From the NCBI GenBank assembly GCA_903879715.1, contig CAIRMR010000024.1:28402-92401 (forward strand): a stretch of 64,000 nucleotides of DNA, read 5' to 3'. The notes under the pieces are model-generated. The model did no database searches, was not told the DNA's origin, and saw only the letters and a program-made list of their open reading frames with translations. Shown piece by piece: positions 54,682 through 63,754 of the stretch. Numbering within the stretch: position 1 is the first letter of the stretch; the number at the start of each line of letters is the position of its first letter. The stretch comes from an uncultured Bacteroidales bacterium (GTDB lineage: Bacteria; Bacteroidota; Bacteroidia; Bacteroidales; UBA4417). The position numbers were made by a program, and so were the translations under genes.

Positions 54682-56987
54682 TAACCATGAACCATAACGC
54701 CTGGAAAACTACCGGACTTATCGCTACCGTGGTTATAGTGCTAACTATTCCGCTTTCGCTGTTGCTGAACCGTAATGCCGGCCAAACAAAAGAAAACGTA
54801 GCAACCTTTACCGGGGGAAAGGCATGTATCAGTTGCCACCAGAAGGAATACCGCCTCTGGAAAGGTTCGGATCACGATAGTGCTATGGCAGTAGCTTCGG
54901 ATACTTCCGTATCGGGAGATTTCAATAACGCTGAATTCACTTTCAACGGCAAGACTTCTAAATTTTATAAGCGTGCAGGTAAGTTTTATGTGTTTACCGA
55001 AGGTCCCGGCGGGATTATGAAAGAGTTTCAGGTCGCCTACACTTTCGGCGTACATCCTCTTCAGCAGTATCTTATTCCGTTCGAATACGGCAAATACCAA
55101 TGCCTGCCAATAGCCTGGAATACAAAAGAACACAAATGGTTTCAAATGGCTGCCATGGTTTACAAGCCTGAGGATATGAAACCCGACAACTGGCTTTACT
55201 GGACAAACCAGGCGCAAAACTGGAACAGCATGTGCGCCGAATGCCATTCGACCAATCTGCAAAAGAATTTTAACCTTGACACAAAATCATACAACACAAC
55301 CTGGGTTGATATTAATGTAAACTGCGAAGCATGCCATGGTCCTGGCTCGGCACATATCGAATGGGCTCAGCTACCCGAAATGGGCAGGCCACAGGATGTA
55401 AATACCGGGCTTGTAGTTAAAACCAGTAAAATCAATTCGCGCCAGTATGTAGAAACATGTGCTCCCTGCCATGCTCGCCGCAGTTCGTTCGGACCTTATG
55501 ATCATAAATACAGCGAATTTTCGAACTATGCTGTTCCTCAGTTGCCAACAAGGCCATCGTACCATATCGACGGGCAGTTTAAGGACGAAGATTACGAATA
55601 TGGTTCGTTCACCCAAAGTAAAATGTACATGAAAGATGTGCGTTGCGGCGATTGCCACGATCCGCACAGCCTGAAACGCAAATTTGAAGGTAACGCTTTA
55701 TGCCAGCAATGCCACAAGGCTGAAGATTATAATACGAAGAACCACCATTTCCATAAATCAAAAGGGGAAGCCGGAACTTCCTTTGTGAATAAACGTGGCG
55801 AGAAACTCGGGCCCGGCGACGGGGATTTATGCCGCGATTGCCATATGCCCGGCCAGTATTATATGGGTGTCGACAAACGCTATGATCACAGTCTGCGAAT
55901 TCCGCGACCTGATCTTTCCATTAAATTGGGCACGCCCAATGCCTGCATCAATTGCCATGATGACAAAACTAACCAATGGGCGTTGCAGTGGGTGAATAAA
56001 TGGTATGGCGAAAAGAAAAAGGCGCATTATGGAACTGTCTTGGCTGATGCAGATGCAGGTATAGCCGGGGCGGATTCAGGCCTGCTCAGGATTATCAACA
56101 GCAATTTATACCCCGAAATCATCAGGGCAACTGCCATCGGGTATCTTTCAGCCTACCAAAGCGCCAAAGCACAGGAAGCAGTCCATAAAGCTTTGAACGA
56201 TCCTGATCCTTTGTTGCGCCATGCAGCTACAGAAAATTATATGGAGGCCGACTCTTCCGTTTTATTCATTAGTCTCGCACCATTGTTAAATGATCCGATA
56301 AAATCGGTGAGAATGGAAGCTGCTAACCGCTTGATGATTTTCAATAAAGGCAAGTTTAATGAAATACAGTACGAGACTTTCAGCAAGGCTCTGGAGGAAT
56401 ACCGAAAATCCCTCGAATATGTTGCTGATTTCCCTTCTGGAAGGTACAATCTAGGGAATTATTATTCCAAATTAAATGAACCGGAAAAAGCGGTGGAAAA
56501 CTACAAGGAAGCGATTGTTATTGACAACTTGTTTTATCCAGCTAAAATAAACCTGGCAATACTCTATTACCAGCAGGGCAAAACCGATAATGCAGCTGCA
56601 CTTTTTCATGATTTGGTTGCTAACCATCCTGATGTAACAGATGGATATTATTACCTGGCTTTGTTATATGGAGAGCAGAAAAAATATACAGAAGCAATAA
56701 CTTTGCTTGAAGCCGCAATTACCAAAACATCAGGTAATGCCAGACTATTTTATAACCTTGGACTACTTTATAATATGATCAGCATGAAGGATAAGAGTGA
56801 AGTTACCTTTCTGAAAGGTCTGGAAAAGTATCCCGGGGATTTTGATCTGTTGTATGCATTGTTCACATTCGAAATGACTGAAAATAAACGGGCAAAAGCA
56901 AAGTCGTATATTGATCAACTCAAAGCTTTGTATCCTGCTGATAAACAGGTTCAGCAGCTATATAATCAATTTATACAGGGAAACTAG
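54678..56987 (+). CDS. Octahaem cytochrome c with TPR domain
   Basis: 769 residues. One N-terminal membrane anchor (about 13-30), then eight CxxCH haem sites: CISCH (from residue 50), CAECH, CEACH, CAPCH, CGDCH, CQQCH, CRDCH and CINCH. This resembles the cytochrome c554 / multihaem NapC-like group. A HEAT-like stretch (about 475-560) and tetratricopeptide repeats (about 575-769, LGNYYSKLNEPEKAVENYKE and repeats) follow. It is coupled to the Rieske gene and probably accepts electrons from it in place of cytochrome c1; that is inference. Confidence 0.9.
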   Translation: MITMNHNAWKTTGLIATVVIVLTIPLSLLLNRNAGQTKENVATFTGGKACISCHQKEYRLWKGSDHDSAMAVASDTSVSGDFNNAEFTFNGKTSKFYKRAGKFYVFTEGPGGIMKEFQVAYTFGVHPLQQYLIPFEYGKYQCLPIAWNTKEHKWFQMAAMVYKPEDMKPDNWLYWTNQAQNWNSMCAECHSTNLQKNFNLDTKSYNTTWVDINVNCEACHGPGSAHIEWAQLPEMGRPQDVNTGLVVKTSKINSRQYVETCAPCHARRSSFGPYDHKYSEFSNYAVPQLPTRPSYHIDGQFKDEDYEYGSFTQSKMYMKDVRCGDCHDPHSLKRKFEGNALCQQCHKAEDYNTKNHHFHKSKGEAGTSFVNKRGEKLGPGDGDLCRDCHMPGQYYMGVDKRYDHSLRIPRPDLSIKLGTPNACINCHDDKTNQWALQWVNKWYGEKKKAHYGTVLADADAGIAGADSGLLRIINSNLYPEIIRATAIGYLSAYQSAKAQEAVHKALNDPDPLLRHAATENYMEADSSVLFISLAPLLNDPIKSVRMEAANRLMIFNKGKFNEIQYETFSKALEEYRKSLEYVADFPSGRYNLGNYYSKLNEPEKAVENYKEAIVIDNLFYPAKINLAILYYQQGKTDNAAALFHDLVANHPDVTDGYYYLALLYGEQKKYTEAITLLEAAITKTSGNARLFYNLGLLYNMISMKDKSEVTFLKGLEKYPGDFDLLYALFTFEMTENKRAKAKSYIDQLKALYPADKQVQQLYNQFIQGN

Positions 56988-57086
56988 AGCGATAAATTTC
57001 TGAAAACGGAGCAGAATAATAAGATTGAATCTTTTCTATCTGATTCGGTGCTTTAATATAACCGTAATATGAAATAAAGCCTCTGG

Positions 57087-57248
57087 TTATTGCTGGTAAT
57101 GTACAGGAAGTAGTTCTTCATTTCGAATATAAAGAATCCTTTTGAGTTTAACATCATGATCATAGTTACTGAATATTGAAGTTGCAATATCCACTTTAGC
57201 CGTATCGCGATTGAAAATCTTTTCAATAGATATTTTGGAGTACGACAT
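57087..57248 (-). CDS. Possible 53-aa protein downstream of the Argonaute gene
   Basis: ATG 57248, 12 bases after the Argonaute stop on the same strand. Product MSYSKISIEKIFNRDTAKVD, IATSIFSNYDHDVKLKRILY, then IRNEELLPVHYQQ: charged, soluble, no recognised family. Its spacing and strand suggest co-transcription. It could be a small partner, a C-terminal remnant or a chance ORF. Confidence 0.4.
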   Translation of the reverse strand: MSYSKISIEKIFNRDTAKVDIATSIFSNYDHDVKLKRILYIRNEELLPVHYQQ

Positions 57249-57260
57249 TTTGGATGGATT

Positions 57261-59339
57261 TCACAAAAACCATAGATTCTCTTTACCAAAATCCGGTAAT
57301 TTATCGTGCTGGAAGTAAGGATAGATGGATGCAACCATTTCCGGGTATTTGATGGTTACCGGTAGGCTTTGCTGATCGGTGCTTTTCCAGTACATGCGGG
57401 AGAATTGATATACCTGGTCGATTAGTTGTTCAACAAGGTCCATATCATCCAGTATACCTTCAACGGTGCATGACAAGGCAATCTTTACCGGGAAATGATA
57501 TTCTTTTTGTGCAGGTTTTGAATTAGGATCATACCTGGTATTATTGAATAAAAGGTATTCCGTATAACCGACTTTCATAATAGTGCCGCTTATTGGCATG
57601 AGGTTATCAGGGTCTAACAAATCAAAGCCCAGGAGTTCCTTACTTTCTGTTTTATTGATTGTAACAATAATTACAGGAATGGGTAATCCTAATGCATGCA
57701 GGGTTTCGATAATCGGCTGCAATTTTTTTTTTGAAATATCCTTATAAAAGTGAATTACTAACCTTGTTGCGGTATGATTGGTTACAATGAATTTACCAAC
57801 AGCTTCACGGATTGATCCTGCAAGGCTAATTGTGTCATCGTGTCTGAAACAATCGAATCCTTTAAATATTCCCTCGTTATTAAAACAAAAAGCAGATCCA
57901 ACAAATTTAGTTTTATGTTTTATGGAATAAAAGGCACCCACACCAACTATAAGTTCGTTGATCGGTAGCCTATTGAGTTTCCAGGGGATGCCGCCCAACT
58001 TAGCTAAAATGGCAATTTCGATATGAGGTAGGAAAGTATTGAAGTAATTATTTGGCTTTCCATACTTCCACAGGTGTTCGCTTTTTATAACTTGGGTGAG
58101 AACATTTTCATACAGCAGTATCTCCTTGATTTTATAATAAATGTTGTTTCGGGTTTCGTCCTTTTCAAGTTTTGGAACTGGATTCACAAACAAAGCCATG
58201 TATTGCGTATCAGGCAGCCATTCTGCTTTTTTAACCGCATTACGCACTGTTGTAACTGCATTCTCGACTTTATCAAATTCGATATTCTTTGATATATCCA
58301 ATTCAAATGGCACTTTGATGTAGTCCTGCATTCGCGGAAACGCGAATCGATCATCTTTGTATCCACTATTAAAATACCTGTAGAGTTCTGTTACTGCTCC
58401 CGCTTTATCTGAAGCCTGATAGATGTAGAAGAATTTGAAGTTGCTTGGTTTTTGGGGAAGCTGGTAGGGACCTTTATATTTGAAATCTCTCTTTGGCTCT
58501 TTTCCAGTATTTGGAGGTGTGTAAAGTAAGTCGTTTGATGTGGGACTGATTATACGATACTTGTCTTCGGCAGAAATGTAAAAGCCATTATCGGAAAGAG
58601 GGATGATGTTTCGGAATGCATCTGTATCCAAATATTTTGAGTAAAAGGATTATAAAATACTATAATATTTGGGGTAACGATTTTTCAATACCGGCACATC
58701 AAAGGCTATATCAAAATGCGGTTTCAGAAGGTTGCTTACTACCGGGTAGCAATTCTCAGGTTGGTTTATAACTTCCTGAGGCCGATACTTCCATTTGTAT
58801 AAAATGCCATTGAAGGCAATCCAGTTAAATAGTTCGGTTTTGAAATTGTAGATTTGGGATACTGGTGTTTTCAACACTTATGTCGTGCCATCGTAAGACA
58901 CAACTAACTCAGGCGAATCAGTAACCCGGCCGTGTTGTACCTTCAGCGTAAACTGGTTGTAAACATTGAATTTATGTGTGCTACTCTCGGGTACATGGAA
59001 CCAAACTTCGGTTTCGCTTGTAAAGTTCATGTGCATTATGTCGGCAACTGCCACAAAATACTGCCTGATAAGATATCGATAGTAGTGACTGGCGAAACGA
59101 GGATTCTCAATCAAGTTAATATTCAATACCAAAGCTCCTTCTTTGGGTGGTAGAAAATCAGTATACAGTTTTTCCAGATTCTCTATTTCGGCTTCGGAAA
59201 AATGGAAGGATAATAAGCCGTTTAAATCGTTTTTAAATACCGGATAACTGTCGGTTATCCGCTCCTGATAAAAAGAAAATTCAGCTTCCTTGATAGGGGT
59301 AGTGAATGGAATAATGTTCAAACGCAGTTCTTGTTGCAT
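57261..59339 (-). pseudogene. Prokaryotic Argonaute interrupted by two in-frame TAA codons
   Basis: From ATG 59339 the frame is open for 693 codons except TAA at 58878-58880 (codon 154) and at 58650-58652 (codon 230). Segments: residues 1-153 (N/L1-like, ending SYDGTT), 155-229 (linker/PAZ-like position) and 231-692 (MID-PIWI). In the last part, YYKIKEILLYENVLTQVI (about 401-418) fits the MID 5'-end pocket. IEIAILAKLGGIPWKLN, LIVGVGAFYS (about 463-472), LVIHFYK and PVTIKYPEMVA to the end LWFL fit PIWI. The PIWI catalytic Asp positions read Gly and Tyr, so nuclease activity looks absent. Segment 2 would need a GTG start and segment 3 a TTG, so only 153 residues would be made normally. Confidence 0.85.
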
Positions 59340-59801
59340 AAGCGGTAGTATTTAAGTTAAATATTATCAAATTACAGGTTTATAAAGTGTGCTAGAAATT
59401 GTATCCCGGTAGTGCAGTAATATAAAGCATACAAATTACTTACGTATTCAGATTTTTTGTTTTTGTGGTTTCAGAATTATAGTTGTGGAATTAATTTCTT
59501 TGCCTAGTCAATATTAAATTCATAATCAATACCTCTACTTTTATTATGTCAAAAATAAGAATAAATATACGAAAGAAAAGAAATGTCAATAAATTTTATC
59601 ACAGTACTCATTAATTCTATACTTTTGCCCCACATTCTGAAACCTGCTTTCGATGCACTGGAATTTATATTTCATTATTCAGATTAACAGAACCTGCCTC
59701 TAGGTTCCGCTTGGTATTGCCTGCAATCCGCGGGCCGGAAATTCATACTATTTTTCTTATGCAATACACCTTTAAAAGGTGCAAATTTTATACCTACCAT
59801 T
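59340..59801. other. 462-base divergent gap between Argonaute and hutH
   Basis: AT-rich. It holds a candidate hutH -7 box TACTTTTG at 59620-59627 and no supported gene. I see no Argonaute partner gene (Sir2, TIR or nuclease) here. Confidence 0.5.
59620..59627 (+). promoter_or_regulatory. Candidate -7 box (TACTTTTG) for hutH
   Basis: Matches TAnnTTTG; 175 bases before the hutH ATG, so a long leader is implied. No TTTG box is obvious 19 bases upstream. Confidence 0.35.
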
Positions 59802-61307
59802 ATGGCAGACCATACCTTATATATAACACCTGCTCCAATAACTTTTGAGCAGATTGAAAATATGCTTGCAAACAACAACAACCTGGCATTATCGCAGGAA
59901 TCGGTTGAAAGAATTGAGAAATGCAGGAATTATCTTGATCATAAAATTGATACTCAGGAAGATCCAATCTACGGAATTACAACTGGGTTCGGATCACTTT
60001 GCAACCGTACCATTTCCAAAGAAGACCTGTCTCAACTACAGGTTAACCTGGTACTATCACATGCCTGCGGAATCGGCAAGCCCGTGGAGCCCGGGATTGT
60101 CAGGCTGATGCTGATTCTTAAAGCATACGGATTATCATTAGGTCATTCAGGGGTTCAAACAGTAACCGTTCAGCGACTGCTTGATCTTTATAATAACAAT
60201 ATTCTTCCTGAAGTCCGTCAGCTTGGTTCCTTAGGCGCTTCCGGCGACCTGGCACCCCTTGCTCACCTGGTTCTTCCTCTGTTAGGAACAGGAAAGGTAT
60301 ATTATCAGGATAAATTGCAACCGGCAGCACCTTTAATGAATCAGCTTGGCTTTCCTGCTATTACTTTGAAATCGAAAGAGGGCCTTGCTTTACTTAACGG
60401 AACACAATTTATGAGCGCCCATGGTGTGCTTGTGTTGCTGAAAGCATTTAAACTTCTCAGGCTTGCCGATATCACTGCGGCAATTTCGCTCGAAGCTTTC
60501 AACGGCAGAATTGATCCTTTCCATAGTCTTATCCAGCAAATCAGGCCTCATCCGGGACAGGTTGAAACCGCTCATAATATTTGTGCTATACTTCAGGGTA
60601 GTGCGTTAATCGAAAAAGCTGGCAAGGCTGTTCAGGATCCTTATTCTTTCAGGTGTATCCCACAGGTGCATGGGGCGGTGAAGGATACAGTAAAACATGC
60701 CGCCGAGGTAATTCTTCGTGAAATTAATTCGGTAACTGACAATCCTACAATTTTCCCCGATGAAGACCTGATCCTGTCAGGTGGCAATTTCCACGGTGAA
60801 CCGCTGGCGTTTGTTCTCGATTTTATCGCTATTGCCCTGGCAGAACTTGGAAACATTGCAGAGAGAAGGCTTTACAGGTTAATTGCCGGCCAGCGAGGCC
60901 TACCCGAATTCCTGGTGGCACATCCCGGACTTAATTCCGGCTTTATGATCCCGCAATACGCTGCTGCATCCGTAGTTAGCCAGAACAAACAACTTTGCAC
61001 ACCTGCATCTGTCGACAGCATTACCTCCTCCAACGAACAGGAAGATCATGTAAGTATGGGCGCAAATGCCGCTACCAAGGCTTTGAAGGTTATAAAAAAT
61101 GTTGAAAGCATACTTGCTATTGAATTGATGGCCGGTTGCCAGGCTCTCGAATTCAGAGGCATTGCAAACACATCGCCATTCCTGCAATCCATTATAAATG
61201 ATTACAGGCAGAAAGTCCCATACGTTCAGGACGATGTGCTTATGTATGAGCTGATTGACAATTCACTGGAATTTATTCAAAGCCACAATTTTTACCTTCC
61301 GGAATAA
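59802..61307 (+). CDS. hutH: Histidine ammonia-lyase
   Basis: Deaminates histidine to urocanate using the self-made MIO cofactor. 501 residues with the MIO triad Ala-Ser-Gly at 146-148 (GSLGASGDLAPLAH). The HAL-type Ser-His pair lies at 86-87 (LVLSHACGIG), and NEQEDHVSMGANAA provides the HAL glutamate. Typical length. No hutU, hutI or ftcD is near, so the rest of the pathway must be elsewhere. The ATG at 59802 fits the family N-terminus. Confidence 0.92.
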   Translation: MADHTLYITPAPITFEQIENMLANNNNLALSQESVERIEKCRNYLDHKIDTQEDPIYGITTGFGSLCNRTISKEDLSQLQVNLVLSHACGIGKPVEPGIVRLMLILKAYGLSLGHSGVQTVTVQRLLDLYNNNILPEVRQLGSLGASGDLAPLAHLVLPLLGTGKVYYQDKLQPAAPLMNQLGFPAITLKSKEGLALLNGTQFMSAHGVLVLLKAFKLLRLADITAAISLEAFNGRIDPFHSLIQQIRPHPGQVETAHNICAILQGSALIEKAGKAVQDPYSFRCIPQVHGAVKDTVKHAAEVILREINSVTDNPTIFPDEDLILSGGNFHGEPLAFVLDFIAIALAELGNIAERRLYRLIAGQRGLPEFLVAHPGLNSGFMIPQYAAASVVSQNKQLCTPASVDSITSSNEQEDHVSMGANAATKALKVIKNVESILAIELMAGCQALEFRGIANTSPFLQSIINDYRQKVPYVQDDVLMYELIDNSLEFIQSHNFYLPE

Positions 61308-61490
61308 ATCTGGTAAAAAATGAATTTTCCCTAAACGCTGCTTCTGCCTTTCAATTTCCATCATGTCTTCCAAAAGATTATAACAGGCTCTGACGTGTAC
61401 CTGATAAGAATATTTCCAGAGAATACTTCCCTCAATGAAAAATAACAACAGCAAGTACTAAATAAAAAAGAATAAACCATAAATGCATAT

Positions 61491-61575
61491 CCTTATTTCT
61501 CAGTGTACCTCAGTGTTCTTAGTGCCTCCGTGGTATTTGTTTTTTGAACAGCCAAAGGCTCAAAAGTATTACCAC
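61491..61575. repeat. 85-bp direct repeat, copy 1
   Basis: Identical, by eye, to 61745-61829. Contains CTCAGTGTACCTCAGTGTTC and GAACAGCCAAAGGCTC. The copies start 254 bases apart in the gap between the two ammonia-lyase genes. Confidence 0.9.
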
Positions 61576-61744
61576 TACCTGGCTTCGACACTTGGGTGGC
61601 GCTGACAGATTTAACGCCTTGAGAATTGCATAACCGGTATAAAAAATATCTTTTACGTCCGAATATTCAATTCTCCTGAACTTAACAGTGAATAGGGTGG
61701 CGCATTGTCGAAGTCATGAAAAAGAATATACCAGAGCAGCACAG

Positions 61745-61829
61745 CCTTATTTCTCAGTGTACCTCAGTGTTCTTAGTGCCTCCGTGGTATTTGTTTTTTG
61801 AACAGCCAAAGGCTCAAAAGTATTACCAC
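61745..61829. repeat. 85-bp direct repeat, copy 2
   Basis: Second exact copy of the repeat at 61491-61575. The DNA between the copies contains no supported gene. Confidence 0.9.
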
Positions 61830-62230
61830 CATAAACCTTTTGTATCTTTTTTGCATAAAATAAAAATTACATTGTTACAAATATTCTTTTAGAAGATTTT
61901 TTTACTAGGTTTGCTTGGTAAAATGATATTTGGATAGTTATTCAGGAGATCATGTATAGATTTCCCTGATCAACATAGTAATGAAGCTGATGATACGAGT
62001 AGACAAGTAACCCCAAACCCCGGAGGGGCTAAACGTAGGCGAGTTTGGATTGGATTTGAAACTTTGAACAATCAGAAAAAAGAAAAAAGAAAAAAGAAAA
62101 TAGAAAATAGAAAATAGTCCTTTTGAACCTTTGAACCCCTGAACCCTTGAACCTGTCACTGCGAGGAACGAAGCAGGAACCTTTGAGCCCTTTAAATATT
62201 AAACCTTTTAACTCCTAACGATCTGAACCA
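61830..62230. repeat. Repeat-rich gap before the second ammonia-lyase
   Basis: About 62066-62145 holds GAAAAAA/GAAAATA heptamers and TTTGAACCTTTGAACCC words, matching the block at 45925-46002 in opposite orientation. A REP-like CTGCGAGGAACGAAGCAGG follows at about 62158. No gene is supported. Confidence 0.8.
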
Positions 62231-63754
62231 ATGACTCTAATCATTTCCGGACAAGGTCTCACTATCGAAAATGTAGTGAATGTAGCAAGGCTCCATCAGA
62301 AAGTTGAATTACATCCCGACGCGCTGAAGCGGATTATTGCCTGCCGTGCCATGCTCGAACGAAAGATAGCCGCGCACGAAATTATGTATGGCGTAAATAC
62401 CGGCATCGGCGAGTTTTCGGAAGTGGTGCTCAATGATGAGCAGGTAAAAGAATTCCAGAAATACCTTGTTTATAACCATGCCGCGGGCATCGGCGATCCG
62501 ATGGCTTTGGAATATGTGCGCGGTGCCATGCTGGGCCGTATTAATGTTCATGCGCATGGCAATTCAGGTTGCCGGCCTGAAATAACACAAACACTGGTTG
62601 AAATGCTGAATAAAGGCGTTACACCCTATGTTTGCCAGAAAGGTTCGGTAGGCGCCAGCGGTGACCTGGCTCCCATGTCGCAAATCGCATTACTCATGCT
62701 GGGGGAAGGAAAAGCATATTATAAAGGAGAACTATTGGATGGCAAAGAAGCATTGGACAAAGCAGGCATACCTGTTCCAGGTCTTATGGCACGCGACGGA
62801 CTGGCAACCATCAATGGCTCCAATGTGCTAACAGCAATGAGTGCTATTTTTCTTGTTGATGCAAATAATTTTCTGAAGCAGGCCGAAATAGCCGCGGCTA
62901 TGTCGCTCGAAGCTTTGAAAGCCAATATGAAACCTTATGAATCACGGATACATGAAGTCCGTGGTTTCGCAGGTGCCATTCGGAGCGCCGAAGCCATACG
63001 GAAGATGGTTTCCGGAGGCGACTTATCCGAAGGACATGTAAAATGCAAGGTGCAGGACGCTTACAGCATGCGGTCGACACCACAGGTTATAGGCTCAGCG
63101 CACGATGCGCTTAAATACGCCCGTTCACAGGTTGAAATTGAGCTGAACGGGGTAGGTGATAACCCGATTTTCTTCCCCGAAGAAAACATGCAGCTTTCAG
63201 GAGCAAATTTCCAGGGATCGCCGGTATCGGTTCCTATGGATATGGCCGGAATGGTGATAACCATGGTGTGCGTATTAAGCGAAAGGCGTATGAACCGCCT
63301 CAATAATCCTGCCCTGAGCGTAGGATTACCTGCTTTCCTCACCAAAGGAGCAGGAATGTTTTCAGGGCTTATGCTTAGCCAGTATACAGCTGATATGCAG
63401 ATTGTAGAACAACGCATACTTTCGGCACCCGCCAGCATTCAATCCATTCCGGCGGCAGCCGACCAGGAAGATTTTGTAAGTATGGGCATGAATACAGCCA
63501 TTAAAAACTTCCAGATACTGGATAATGCATACGGAATACTTGGCATCGAACTGATGGCTGCGGCGCAGGCACTCGATTTCAGGGAATATTCCTTTGGCGC
63601 AGGTGTTACAAAAGCAAAAGAAATTATCCGCAGGTATGTGGATTTCCTTGAAATTGACCGTCCTTTGTACAACGATCACAATGCGATGAAAGCTTTGGTG
63701 AAATCATGTGAGATTCTGGAAGAAGTGGAGAAGGTGACCGGGAGGCTCGGGTAA
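62231..63754 (+). CDS. Aromatic amino acid ammonia-lyase, HAL paralogue
   Basis: MIO-dependent lyase/aminomutase family, 507 residues, with Ala-Ser-Gly at 142-144 (GSVGASGDLAPMSQ). It differs from the hutH product at substrate positions: Asn-His (82-83, YNHAAGIG) replaces Ser-His, and DQEDFVSMGMN replaces the HAL-type EQEDHVSMGAN (His to Phe). Its substrate may therefore not be histidine, or its activity may differ; tyrosine or phenylalanine cannot be confirmed. The overall fold and length are standard. Confidence 0.85.
   Translation: MTLIISGQGLTIENVVNVARLHQKVELHPDALKRIIACRAMLERKIAAHEIMYGVNTGIGEFSEVVLNDEQVKEFQKYLVYNHAAGIGDPMALEYVRGAMLGRINVHAHGNSGCRPEITQTLVEMLNKGVTPYVCQKGSVGASGDLAPMSQIALLMLGEGKAYYKGELLDGKEALDKAGIPVPGLMARDGLATINGSNVLTAMSAIFLVDANNFLKQAEIAAAMSLEALKANMKPYESRIHEVRGFAGAIRSAEAIRKMVSGGDLSEGHVKCKVQDAYSMRSTPQVIGSAHDALKYARSQVEIELNGVGDNPIFFPEENMQLSGANFQGSPVSVPMDMAGMVITMVCVLSERRMNRLNNPALSVGLPAFLTKGAGMFSGLMLSQYTADMQIVEQRILSAPASIQSIPAAADQEDFVSMGMNTAIKNFQILDNAYGILGIELMAAAQALDFREYSFGAGVTKAKEIIRRYVDFLEIDRPLYNDHNAMKALVKSCEILEEVEKVTGRLG

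Noticed and set aside
57053..57334. 93-codon minus-strand ORF overlapping the end of the Argonaute gene
   Set aside because: It is in a different frame, overlaps the PIWI coding end, and its product has no protein-like pattern; the 53-codon ORF at 57087-57248 is in a better place.
57261..59339. Frameshift explanation for the broken Argonaute
   Set aside because: All three segments share exactly the same frame (distances are multiples of three), so only the two stop codons interrupt it.
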